Shown here piece by piece: positions 51,198 to 60,913 of a stretch of 64,000 nucleotides of DNA. A program made the translations under genes and the position numbers. The number at the start of each line of letters is the position of its first letter. Within the stretch, counting starts at the first letter, position 1. Source of the DNA: an uncultured Caulobacterales bacterium (GTDB taxonomy: Bacteria; Pseudomonadota; Alphaproteobacteria; Caulobacterales; Caulobacteraceae); assembly GCA_903900155.1 (NCBI GenBank), contig CAIUMD010000062.1, positions 62,001 through 126,000 on the forward strand, read 5' to 3'. A model generated the notes under the pieces. That model saw only the letters and a list, made by a program, of their open reading frames with translations. It was not told where the DNA came from and searched no databases.

Positions 51198-52922
51198 ATG
51201 ATCTTCAACCGCACCGGCGACAAGCCGACCATCCTCGATCAGGCCGTCCTGGTCGCGAAACCGGCGGTGATCACCGCGATGGTCTTCAGCTTCTTCATCA
51301 ACATCCTGGCGCTGGTCAGTCCGCTATACATGCTGCAGGTCTATGACCGCGTGCTGTCCAGCCGCAATGTCGCCACCCTGGTGGTGCTGACCCTGATCTG
51401 CATCTTCCTGTTCGTGGTCTATGGCCTGCTGGAAGCGCTTCGCACCCAGGTTCTGGTGCGCGGCGGCCTGAAGTTCGACGGCGTCGCGCGCGACCCGGTC
51501 TTCAAGGCGGTGCTGGATTCGTCAGTGACCCGCAAGGGGCAGGGCGGTCAGTCGTTCCGCGACATGGACCAGGTCCGTGAGTTCATGACGGGCGGCCTGA
51601 TCGCCTTCTGCGACGCGCCCTGGACCCCGGTGTTCATCATCGTCTCGTGGATCCTGCACCCCTATTTCGGCGTGCTGGCCATTGTCAGTTGCATCATCAT
51701 CTTCGGCCTGGCCGTGATGAACGACCGCGCCACCAAGAACCCGTTGCAGATGGCGACCATGGCCTCGATCGCCGCTCAGAACGACGCCAACTCGACCCTG
51801 CGCAACGCCGAGGTCATGAAGGCCATGGGCATGTGGGGCGGCTTGCAGGCGCGCTGGCGCGTTCGCCGCGACGAGCAGGTGGCCTGGCAGGCCGCGGCCA
51901 GCGACGCCGGCGGCGGCGTGATGTCGGGCATCAAGGTGTTCCGTCAGGTTGTCCAGACCCTGATCCTGGGCGGCGGCGCCTATCTGGCCATCGACGGCAA
52001 GATCTCGGCCGGTTCGATGATCGCCGGCTCGATCCTGGTCGGCCGCGCCCTGGCGCCGATCGAAGGCGCCGTGGGCCAGTGGAAGGGTTTCCTGGGCGCG
52101 CGCGGTGCGTGGGAGCGCCTGCAAGGGACCCTTCGTGACCAGGAGAAGGAAGCCGACCACATGCCGCTGCCCGAACCGCGCGGCGTGCTGTCGGCCGAGG
52201 CCGCCTCCATCCTGCCGCCCGGCGCCCAGGCGCCCAGCATGCGTCAGGCCAGCTTCCGCATCGACGCCGGCACGTCGGTGGCCCTGGTCGGCCCCAGCGC
52301 GGCCGGCAAGTCGTCCTTGTTGCGCGGCATCGTCGGCGTGTGGCCCTGCGTGGCCGGCGTGATCCGTCTCGACGGCTACGACATCAAGCAGTGGGACCCT
52401 GAAAAACTGGGTCGCCACATCGGCTACCTGCCGCAGGACATCGAGCTGTTCCAGGGCACCGTCGCCCAGAACATCGCCCGCTTCACCGAGTACGAGTCCC
52501 AGGAAGTCATCGAAGCGGCCACGCTCGCGGGCGTGCACGAGATGATCCAGAGTCTGCCGCTGGGTTACGATACGCCGATCGGCGAAGGCGGCGCCTCGCT
52601 GTCGGGCGGCCAGCGTCAGCGTCTGGCCCTGGCCCGCTCGGTGTTCCGCATGCCGGCCCTGGTGGTGCTGGACGAACCGAACGCCAGCCTGGACCAGGTG
52701 GGCGAACTCGCGCTCATGGAAGCGATGCAGCGCCTGAAGGCCGCCAGGCGCACGGTGATCTTCGCCACCCACAAGGTGAACCTGCTGGGCCAGGCCGACT
52801 ACATCATGGTCATCAACCAGGGTGTGATCTCCGATTTCGGCGAGCGTGATCCCATGCTGGCCAAGCTGATGGGCAATGCGCCGCCCCCGGCGCCGGCGCC
52901 CACGCCGATCCGCGCCAACTGA
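51198..52922 (+). CDS. rsaD: Type I secretion ABC transporter for the S-layer protein
   Basis: A 574-residue inner membrane exporter that powers RsaA secretion. The membrane domain (about residues 1-300) has helices such as VITAMVFSFFINILALVSPLYML and VVLTLICIFLFVVYGL. The ATPase domain has Walker A GPSAAGKSSLL, signature LSGGQRQRLALARS, Walker B LVVLDEPNASLD, and the H-loop FATHK. The short N-terminus lacks a C39-like peptidase domain, as in PrtD/HasD-type exporters of RTX proteins. The ATG at 51198 gives the family N-terminus; the frame open 24 codons upstream is not similar. The order with rsaA and rsaE matches the Caulobacter locus. Confidence 0.95.
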   Translation: MIFNRTGDKPTILDQAVLVAKPAVITAMVFSFFINILALVSPLYMLQVYDRVLSSRNVATLVVLTLICIFLFVVYGLLEALRTQVLVRGGLKFDGVARDPVFKAVLDSSVTRKGQGGQSFRDMDQVREFMTGGLIAFCDAPWTPVFIIVSWILHPYFGVLAIVSCIIIFGLAVMNDRATKNPLQMATMASIAAQNDANSTLRNAEVMKAMGMWGGLQARWRVRRDEQVAWQAAASDAGGGVMSGIKVFRQVVQTLILGGGAYLAIDGKISAGSMIAGSILVGRALAPIEGAVGQWKGFLGARGAWERLQGTLRDQEKEADHMPLPEPRGVLSAEAASILPPGAQAPSMRQASFRIDAGTSVALVGPSAAGKSSLLRGIVGVWPCVAGVIRLDGYDIKQWDPEKLGRHIGYLPQDIELFQGTVAQNIARFTEYESQEVIEAATLAGVHEMIQSLPLGYDTPIGEGGASLSGGQRQRLALARSVFRMPALVVLDEPNASLDQVGELALMEAMQRLKAARRTVIFATHKVNLLGQADYIMVINQGVISDFGERDPMLAKLMGNAPPPAPAPTPIRAN

Positions 52923-52983
52923 TCCGTCCGTTCGCCCCCATTTTTAAGGCCGCCTCGCGCGCGCCCATCAGGCTGAAAACAAG

Positions 52984-54294
52984 ATGAAGCCCCCTAAGCT
53001 CCAGCGTCCGACGGACAACTACAAAGGCGTAGCCCGCATCGGCTACATCGTCATCGGCATCACCTTCGTCGGCCTTCTGGGCTGGGCGGCTCTGGCGCCG
53101 CTGGACAGCGCGGTGATCGCCAACGGCGTCGTGTCGGCCGAAGGCAACAAGAAGACCGTTCAGCACCTGGAAGGCGGCATGCTCCGCAAGATCCTCGTCC
53201 GTGAAGGCGAGAAGGTGAAGGCCGGTCAGGTGCTGTTCGAGATGGATCCGACGCAGGTGGACGCCGCGGCGGGCATCACCAAGAACCAGTATGTTGCGTT
53301 GAAGGCCATGGAAGCCCGCCTGCTGGCCGAGCGCGACCAGCGTCCGGCCATCAGCTTTCCGGCCGACCTGCTGAGCCAGCGCAACGACCCGGCCGTCGCG
53401 CGCACGCTCGCCGACGAGCAGTCGCAGTTCCTGGAGCGCCGCCAGACGATCTCGGGTCAGGTCGACCTGATGAACGCCCAGCGCGACCAGTTCCAGAGCG
53501 AGATCGACGGCATCGAACGCCAGACCCAGGGCCTGAAGGACCAGCTGGGCTATATCGAGGACGAACTGAACGACCTGCGCAAGATCTACGACAAGGGCCT
53601 GGTGCCGCGTCCACGCCTGCTGGCGCTGGAGCGTGAGCAGGCTTCGCTGTCCGGCTCGATCGGCCGGCTGACCGCCGACCGCTCCAAGGCCGTGCAGGGG
53701 ATGTCCGAGACCCAGCTGAAGATCCGCCAGATCAAGCAGCAGTTCTTCCAGGAAGTCAGCCAGAACATCGCCGAGACCCGCGTGAAGCTGGCCGAGGTGA
53801 CCGAGAAGGAGGTCGTGGCTTCCGACGCGCAACGCCGTATCAAGGTCGTTTCGCCGGTCAGCGGCACGGCCCAAAACCTGCGCTTCTTCACCGAGGGCGC
53901 GGTTATCCGTCCGGCCGAGCCTATGGTCGACATCGCGCCGGACGACGAGGCCTTCGTGATCCAGGCGCACTTCCAGCCGACCGATGTGGACAATGTTCGC
54001 GCGGGCATGGTCACCGAGGTCCGCCTCCCGGCATTCCACTCGCGCGAAATCCCGATCCTGAACGGCAAGATCGAGTCGATCTCGCGCGACCGCCTCAGCG
54101 ATCCGGAGGGCAAGACCGTCTACTTCCTTGGGATCGTCCGGGTCGACCCCAAGCAGCTGCCCAAGCCCCTGCGCTCCAAGATCACCGCCGGCATGCCGGC
54201 CCAGGTGATCGTGCCGACGGGCGAGCGCACCGTGCTGCAGTACCTGTTCTCGCCGCTGCGCGACACCCTGCGCACCACCATGCGCGAGGAGTAG
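52984..54294 (+). CDS. rsaE: Type I secretion membrane fusion protein (HlyD family)
   Basis: A 436-residue periplasmic adaptor joining RsaD to the outer membrane channel. It has a short cytoplasmic N-terminus, one membrane helix at about residues 19-38 (IGYIVIGITFVGLLGWAALA), a lipoyl half-motif (QHLEGGMLRKILVREGEKVKAGQVL), and a long alpha-helical hairpin (about residues 140-280). The second barrel half follows (RIKVVSPVSGTAQNLRFFTEGAVI) with a beta-barrel tail (PTDVDNVRAGMVTEVRLPAF). Length and order match PrtE/RsaE. It begins 61 bases after rsaD, on what is probably one transcript. Confidence 0.95.
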   Translation: MKPPKLQRPTDNYKGVARIGYIVIGITFVGLLGWAALAPLDSAVIANGVVSAEGNKKTVQHLEGGMLRKILVREGEKVKAGQVLFEMDPTQVDAAAGITKNQYVALKAMEARLLAERDQRPAISFPADLLSQRNDPAVARTLADEQSQFLERRQTISGQVDLMNAQRDQFQSEIDGIERQTQGLKDQLGYIEDELNDLRKIYDKGLVPRPRLLALEREQASLSGSIGRLTADRSKAVQGMSETQLKIRQIKQQFFQEVSQNIAETRVKLAEVTEKEVVASDAQRRIKVVSPVSGTAQNLRFFTEGAVIRPAEPMVDIAPDDEAFVIQAHFQPTDVDNVRAGMVTEVRLPAFHSREIPILNGKIESISRDRLSDPEGKTVYFLGIVRVDPKQLPKPLRSKITAGMPAQVIVPTGERTVLQYLFSPLRDTLRTTMREE

Positions 54295-55406
<1,112 letters not shown>

Positions 55407-55407
<1 letters not shown>

Positions 55408-56039
55408 TGAGCGCCGGCGTCGTCATCATCGGCGGCGGCGGCCACGCCAAGGTGGTCATCGAGAGCTTGCGAGCCTCTGGCCAGGCCGTGGCGGCGATCG
55501 TCGACGCCGATCCGACGCCGCGCGAGGTTCTGGGCGTTCCGGTGGTCGGCGATGACTTGAAGCTTCCCGAGCTGAAAGCGCAGGGGCTTTCCCAGCTGTT
55601 CGTCGCCATCGGCGACAACCGCCTGCGCGAGAAGCTGGGACGCAAGGCTCAGGGCCTGGGCTTTGTCCTCGTCAACGCCATCCATCCGTCGGCCGTGATC
55701 TCGCCCAGCGCCAAGCTGGGGCAGGGCGTGGCGGTGATGGCCGGCGTGGCGATCAACGCCGATACGGAGGTCGGCGACCTGACGATCATCAATACCGGCG
55801 TTGTCGTGGATCATGACGGCCGCCTGGGCGTGGCTTGCCACCTGGGCCCGGCCTGCGCCCTGGCCGGCGGCGTGACGGTCGGTGACCATGCCTTCCTCGG
55901 CGTCGGCGTGCGGGTGATCCCGGGCGTGACGATCGGCGCCGATACGACCGTCGGCGCCGGCGGCGTCGTGGTGCGAGACCTACCGGAGGCCGTCCTCGCG
56001 ATCGGCGTTCCGGCCAAAATCAAAGGAGACCGGCCATGA
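55407..56039 (+). CDS. lpsB: GDP-perosamine N-acetyltransferase (NeuD/PglD-type)
   Basis: A 210-residue enzyme of the sugar N-acyltransferase group. A Rossmann-like N-terminal domain (VVIIGGGGHAKVVIESLRASG, PVVGDDLKL) is followed by a left-handed beta-helix of hexapeptide repeats (GQGVAVMAGVAINADTEVGD, INTGVVVDHDGRLGVACHLGP, VGDHAFLGVGVRVIPGVTIG). The catalytic-type His is in VVDHD. Standing between gmd and GDP-perosamine synthase, it should acetylate the 4-amino group, giving N-acetylperosamine for the O-antigen that anchors RsaA. The ATG overlaps the gmd stop, and the gene's own end overlaps the next start by four bases. Confidence 0.9.
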
Positions 56040-57163
56040 CCAGCCCGGCGAACACGCTGCCCAGGATTTCCGTCGCCGCCCCGCGCCTTGACGGCAAGGA
56101 GCGCGAGTATGTCCTCGAATGCATGGACACGACCTGGATCTCGTCGGTCGGCCGTTTCATCTCCGAGTTCGAGAAGGGCTTCGCCGAGTACTGTGGCGTG
56201 CGCAACGCCATCGCCTGCAACAACGGCACGACGGCCCTGCACCTGGCCCTGGTGGCGCTGGACATCGGTCCGGGCGACGAGGTGATCGTCCCCAGCCTGA
56301 CCTATATCGCCTCGGCCAACGCCGTGACCTATTGCGGCGCGACGCCGGTGCTGATCGACAACGACCCGCGCACCTTCAATCTGGATCCGGCCAAGCTGGA
56401 GGCGCTGATCACGCCGCGCACCAAGGCGATCATGCCGGTGCACCTGTACGGCCAGGTCTGCGATATGGACCCGATCCTCGAGGTCGCCCGCAAGCACGAT
56501 CTGTTCGTCGTCGAGGACGCCGCCGAGGCCGTCGGCGCGACCTACAAGGGCAAGATATCGGGCGCGCTGGGCACGTGCGCGACCTTCAGCTTCTTCGGCA
56601 ACAAGATCATCACCACCGGCGAAGGCGGGATGATCACCACCGACGACGACGCGCTGGCGGCCAAGATGCGTCTGCTGCGCGGCCAGGGCATGGACCCGAA
56701 CCGTCGCTACTGGTTCCCGATCGTCGGCTACAACTACCGCATGACCAACATCCAGGCCGCTATTGGTCTGGCGCAGCTGGAGCGGGTCGACGCCCATCTG
56801 GACGGGCGTGAAAAGGTGATCGGCTGGTACGAGGAGAAGCTCTCGCGCCTGGGCGACCGGGTGATCAAGCCGTTCGTCGCCGATACCGGCCGCCACGTGT
56901 TCTGGATGTACACCGTGCGCCTGGGCGAGGGCCTGGCGACCTCGCGCGACCAGGTGATCAAGGACCTGGACGCCCTGGGTATCGAAAGCCGTCCGGTGTT
57001 CCACCCGATGCACGTCATGCCGCCGTACGCCCATCTGGCGACCGATGACCTGAAGCAAGCCGAGGCCTGCGGCGCGGACGGCCTGAACCTGCCGACCCAT
57101 GCGGGCCTGACCGAGGCCGATATCGACCGTGTCGTCGCCGCGCTCGACCAGGTGCTGGTCTAG
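56036..57163 (+). CDS. per: GDP-perosamine synthase (DegT/DnrJ/EryC1 aminotransferase)
   Basis: A 375-residue PLP-dependent aminotransferase that converts GDP-4-keto-6-deoxymannose to GDP-perosamine with glutamate. Motifs are RISVAAPRLDGKEREYV, AIACNNGTTALHLALVALDIG, GDEVIVPSLTYIASANAV, PVHLYGQVCDMDPI, VVEDAAEAVGATYKGK and the Schiff-base Lys in FSFFGNKIITTGEGG. Sequence and setting agree with the structurally characterised Caulobacter enzyme; called lpsC in the S-layer attachment cluster (recollection). It begins four bases before the acetyltransferase stop and ends three bases before a glycosyltransferase gene. Confidence 0.96.
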   Translation: MTSPANTLPRISVAAPRLDGKEREYVLECMDTTWISSVGRFISEFEKGFAEYCGVRNAIACNNGTTALHLALVALDIGPGDEVIVPSLTYIASANAVTYCGATPVLIDNDPRTFNLDPAKLEALITPRTKAIMPVHLYGQVCDMDPILEVARKHDLFVVEDAAEAVGATYKGKISGALGTCATFSFFGNKIITTGEGGMITTDDDALAAKMRLLRGQGMDPNRRYWFPIVGYNYRMTNIQAAIGLAQLERVDAHLDGREKVIGWYEEKLSRLGDRVIKPFVADTGRHVFWMYTVRLGEGLATSRDQVIKDLDALGIESRPVFHPMHVMPPYAHLATDDLKQAEACGADGLNLPTHAGLTEADIDRVVAALDQVLV

Positions 57164-57166
57164 CCG

Positions 57167-58204
57167 ATGCGCATCATCCTCCTGTCCTCGATCGTGCCGT
57201 TCATCAACGGCGGCGCGCGCTTCATCGTCGAGTGGCTCGAGGAGAAGCTGATCGAGGCCGGCCACCAGGTCGAACGTTTCTACCTGCCGTTCACGGACGA
57301 TCCGAACGAGATCCTGCACCAGATAGCCGCCTGGCGGCTGATGGACCTGACCCTGTGGTGCGACCGGGTGATCTGCTTCCGGCCGCCCGCCTATGTGGTG
57401 GATCACCCGAACAAGGTGCTGTGGTTCATCCACCATATCCGCACCTTCTACGACCTGTGGGACACGCCATACCGGGGCATGCCCGACGACACTCAGCACC
57501 GGGCGATCCGCGACAACCTGAGAGCGCTCGACACCCAGGCGATCTCGGAAGCGCGGGCGGTATTCACCAATTCGCAGGTGGTCGCCGACCGCCTGAAGGC
57601 GTTCAACGGCCTGGACTCCACGCCGCTGTATCCGCCGGTCTACCAGCCCGAGCGCTTCACCCACACCGGCTACGGCGACGAGATCGTCGCGATCTCGCGC
57701 CTGGAGCCGCACAAGCGCCAGGCCCTGATGATCGAGGCCATGGCGCACGTGAAGACCGGCGTGAAGCTGCGCCTGGCCGGCACGGCGTCGAGCCCGGAAT
57801 ACGGCCGCCAGCTGCTGCAGCGCGTCCAGGAGTTGGGCCTGCAGGACCGCGTCATCCTCGAGGACCGCTGGATCAGCGAGGACGAGAAGGCGCAGATGCT
57901 GAAGGAAGCCCTGGCCATCGCCTATCTGCCCAAGGACGAGGACAGCTACGGCTATCCCTCGCTGGAAGGCGCCCACGCCAAGAAGGCGATCGTCACCACG
58001 ACCGATAGCGGCGGGGTGCTGGAACTGGTCGAGCACGGCCGCAACGGCCTGATCAGCGAGCCCGATCCGCGCGCCCTGGCCGAGCAGTTCGACCGCCTGC
58101 ACGCCGACAAGCAGGGCGTGGCCAAGATGGGGACCGCCTCGCTGAACCGCCTGGCCGAGATGAAGATCGACTGGAGCACCGTTGTGGATCGGCTGACCGC
58201 ATGA
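57167..58204 (+). CDS. lpsD: O-antigen glycosyltransferase, GT4-type (lpsD position)
   Basis: A 345-residue GT-B glycosyltransferase. The N-half reads IILLSSIVPFINGGARFIVEW, with PPAYVVDHPNKVLWFIHHIRT. The C-half has IVAISRLEPHKRQALMIEAMA, AYLPKDEDSYGYPSLEGAHAK and TTDSGGVLELVEHGRNGLI, with the donor-binding E/E pair in the YGYPSLEGA region. It is the fourth gene of the perosamine operon and is likely to add perosamine, mannose or a related GDP-sugar to the O-antigen. It resembles the next gene product in length and motifs, which suggests tandem duplication. The symbol follows the C. crescentus order and is not proof of substrate. Confidence 0.88.
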   Translation: MRIILLSSIVPFINGGARFIVEWLEEKLIEAGHQVERFYLPFTDDPNEILHQIAAWRLMDLTLWCDRVICFRPPAYVVDHPNKVLWFIHHIRTFYDLWDTPYRGMPDDTQHRAIRDNLRALDTQAISEARAVFTNSQVVADRLKAFNGLDSTPLYPPVYQPERFTHTGYGDEIVAISRLEPHKRQALMIEAMAHVKTGVKLRLAGTASSPEYGRQLLQRVQELGLQDRVILEDRWISEDEKAQMLKEALAIAYLPKDEDSYGYPSLEGAHAKKAIVTTTDSGGVLELVEHGRNGLISEPDPRALAEQFDRLHADKQGVAKMGTASLNRLAEMKIDWSTVVDRLTA

Positions 58205-58214
58205 AGGTTCTCCC

Positions 58215-59252
58215 ATGAAGGTTTTGGTCGTCAACAACGCCGCCCCGTTCCAGCGCGGCGGCGCCGAGGAACTGGCCGACCACCTGGTCCGCCGCCTGAA
58301 CGCCACGCCCGGCGTCCAGTCCGAACTGGTCCGCGTTCCTTTCACCTGGGAGCCCGCCGAGCGCCTGATCGAGGAGATGCTGATCTCCAAGGGCATGCGG
58401 CTGTACAATGTCGACCGCGTGATCGGCCTGAAGTTCCCGGCCTATCTGATCCCGCACCAGGACAAGGTGCTGTGGCTGCTGCACCAGTTCCGCCAGGCCT
58501 ATGACCTGTCCGAGGCCGGTCAGAGCCATCTCGACTTCGACGAGACGGGGCGCACGGTGAAGGCGGCGATCAAGGCGGCCGACAACGAATGCTTCGCCCA
58601 GTGCCGCAAGATCTGGTGCAACTCGCCGGTCACCCAGAACCGCCTGATGAAGTTCAACGGCGTGGCCAGCGAGGTGCTGTATCCGCCGCTGAACGACGGC
58701 GAGCTGTTCACCGGCGGCGACTATGGCGACTATGTCTTCGCGGGTGGCCGGGTCGCGGCGGGCAAGCGCCAGCATCTGCTGGTCGAGGCCCTGGCCTTGC
58801 TGCCGGGCAGCCTGCGCCTGGTTATCGCCGGTCCGCCGGAGAACCAGGCCTATGCCGATCGCCTGACCAGGCTGGTCGAGGACCTGGACCTGAAGGGCCG
58901 TGTCGATCTGCGGTTCGGCTTCCATCCGCGCGAAGACATCGCCCGCTGGGCCAACGGCGCCCTGGCCTGCGCCTATCTGCCCTTCGACGAGGACAGCGTG
59001 GGCTATGTGACCATGGAGGCCTTCGCCGCCGGCAAGGCCGTGCTGACCGTGACCGACAGCGGCGGCTTGCTGGAGATCGTCAGCCAGGACACCGGCGCGG
59101 TGGCCGAGCCGACGCCCCAGGCCCTGGCCCAGGCGCTGGACCGTTTGACGTCCGACAAGGCGCGGGCGATATCGCTGGGGGGCGCGGCGCGCGATCTTTG
59201 GCGCAGCAAGAATGTTACTTGGGAGGCGACGGTGCGTCGCCTTCTTGATTAA
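58215..59252 (+). CDS. lpsE: O-antigen glycosyltransferase, GT4-type (lpsE position)
   Basis: A 345-residue GT-B glycosyltransferase, the same length as its neighbour. It has VLVVNNAAPFQRGGAEELADHL, KFPAYLIPHQDKVLWLLHQFR, GGRVAAGKRQHLLVEALALL, CAYLPFDEDSVGYVTMEAFA and TVTDSGGLLEIVSQDTGAV. The matching PAYxxxxxxKVLW and YLPxDEDSxGY blocks in both proteins point to paralogy, with different specificities likely. It starts ten bases after lpsD and is probably the last gene of the perosamine operon before rsaF. No membrane helix is visible. Confidence 0.88.
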   Translation: MKVLVVNNAAPFQRGGAEELADHLVRRLNATPGVQSELVRVPFTWEPAERLIEEMLISKGMRLYNVDRVIGLKFPAYLIPHQDKVLWLLHQFRQAYDLSEAGQSHLDFDETGRTVKAAIKAADNECFAQCRKIWCNSPVTQNRLMKFNGVASEVLYPPLNDGELFTGGDYGDYVFAGGRVAAGKRQHLLVEALALLPGSLRLVIAGPPENQAYADRLTRLVEDLDLKGRVDLRFGFHPREDIARWANGALACAYLPFDEDSVGYVTMEAFAAGKAVLTVTDSGGLLEIVSQDTGAVAEPTPQALAQALDRLTSDKARAISLGGAARDLWRSKNVTWEATVRRLLD

Positions 59253-59293
59253 GCCACAAATATTGGCTTGAACGCCGCATTCCGGCGGGGGCC

Positions 59294-60913
59294 GTGAAAG
59301 TCTGGGAAATGCGAGTGCTGTCGAAAGTCCTGTCCGTTCGGACGTCCGTGATCGCCTTGGCCTTGGCCATGGCGGCAGTCGGTCGCGCCGACTTCGCGCA
59401 CGCCGAGACCCTGGCCGACGCGATCACCGCCGCCTACAACGGCAATCCCAACATCCAGGCCCAGCGCGCGGCGATGCGCGCCCTGGACGAGAACTATACC
59501 CAGGCGCGGGCGGCCTATGGCCTGCAAGCCAGCGTGCAGGCCTCGGAAGCCTATGGCTATGCCAAGGGCCCGCAGACGCGCAACCAGTTCACCGGCATAA
59601 ACAAGGCTCAGGACGCGACCGGCCTGTCGACCAACGTGTCCGTCAGCCAGGCGCTCTACACCAATGGTCGTTATGCCGCCCGTCTCGGCGGTGTCGAGGC
59701 CCAGATCAAGGCTGCGCGCGAGAACCTTCGCCGCATCGAGATGGACCTGCTGGTTCGTGTCGCCAACGCCTATGTATCCGTGCGTCGCGACCGCGAAGTG
59801 CTGCGCGTCAGCCAGGGCGGCGAGACTTGGCTGCGTAAACAGCTGCAGGACACCCAGGACAAGTACGGCGTTCGCCAAGTCACCCTGACCGACGTCCAGC
59901 AGGCCAAGGCCCGCGCGGCCCAGGCGAGCACCCAGGTCGCCAATGCCGAGGCCCAGCTGAATGTCAGCGTTGCGGCCTATGCGTCGCTGGTCGGCCATCT
60001 GCCCGACGACCTCGAGCCTGAACCGGACGTCGATGGTCTGCCCACGACGCTGGACGAAGCGTTCAACCAGGCCGAAGAGGCCAACCCGACGCTGAACGCG
60101 GCCCTGTTCACCGAGAAGGCCTCCCGTCTGGGCGTCGCCGAGGCGCGGGCTCAGCGCCTGTTCTCGGTCTCGGCGCGCGCCGACTATCGCAACGGTCCCT
60201 ACATTCCCTACAGCGCCAAGAACTCGAACCGCAGCGACACGATCAACGCGTCGATCACGCTGAGCCAGCCGCTGTTTTCCTCCGGCCAGCTGAACTCGCA
60301 GGTTCGTCAGTCGATCGAAGAAAACAATCGCGACCAGCTGCTTATCGAAGATGCGCGCCGCAACATGGTGCTGGGCGTCTCGCAGTACTGGGACCAACTG
60401 ACCGCCTCTCGCAAGTCACTGGTCTCGATCGAGGCGGAAATGAATGCCGACCGCATCGCCTTTCTGGGTGTGCGCGAGGAAGAACGCTTCGCCCTGCGCA
60501 GCACGATCGAGATCCTGAACGCCCAGGCCGAACTGCAGGCCGCCCAGATCAACTTCCTGCGCGGTCGGGCCAGCGAATATGTCGGCCGCCTGCAGCTTCT
60601 GGCCCAGGTCGGCACGCTGGAGGTTGGCAACCTGGCGCCCGGCGTCCAGCCCTACGACCCGACACGGAACTTCAAGAAGGTTCGCTACAAGGGCGTGCTG
60701 CCGACGGACCTGGTGGTGCAGACCGTCGACAGGATCGCGCTGCCGATGCAAGCCAAGAAGCCCGAACCCGGCGACACCACGCCGATCCGGCCGCCGTCGT
60801 CGCAGCTGCCGGCCGCGCCGGTTTCGGCCGACAAGGTCGCGCGACCGCCGTCGATCAACGAGTTGTCACCCCTGACGGACGACTCGCCGGTCAAGACCTC
60901 GCCCAGAGGTTAG
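59294..60913 (+). CDS. rsaF: TolC-family outer membrane secretion channel (RsaF)
   Basis: A protein of up to 539 residues that forms the outer membrane channel for RsaA export. It has a signal peptide (about residues 6-36, ending AHA), ETLADAITAAYNGNPNIQAQRA at the mature start, and two internal repeats typical of TolC (NPTLNAALFTEKASRLGVAEA; VSQALYTNGRYAAR with SQPLFSSGQLNSQVRQ). A C-terminal Pro-rich tail of about 90 residues is longer than in E. coli TolC. The start could be GTG 59294 or ATG 59309. C. crescentus has two rsaF genes; this position matches rsaFa, just downstream of the lps genes. It is convergent with the next glycosyltransferase, overlapping it by four bases. Confidence 0.93.
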   Translation: MKVWEMRVLSKVLSVRTSVIALALAMAAVGRADFAHAETLADAITAAYNGNPNIQAQRAAMRALDENYTQARAAYGLQASVQASEAYGYAKGPQTRNQFTGINKAQDATGLSTNVSVSQALYTNGRYAARLGGVEAQIKAARENLRRIEMDLLVRVANAYVSVRRDREVLRVSQGGETWLRKQLQDTQDKYGVRQVTLTDVQQAKARAAQASTQVANAEAQLNVSVAAYASLVGHLPDDLEPEPDVDGLPTTLDEAFNQAEEANPTLNAALFTEKASRLGVAEARAQRLFSVSARADYRNGPYIPYSAKNSNRSDTINASITLSQPLFSSGQLNSQVRQSIEENNRDQLLIEDARRNMVLGVSQYWDQLTASRKSLVSIEAEMNADRIAFLGVREEERFALRSTIEILNAQAELQAAQINFLRGRASEYVGRLQLLAQVGTLEVGNLAPGVQPYDPTRNFKKVRYKGVLPTDLVVQTVDRIALPMQAKKPEPGDTTPIRPPSSQLPAAPVSADKVARPPSINELSPLTDDSPVKTSPRG

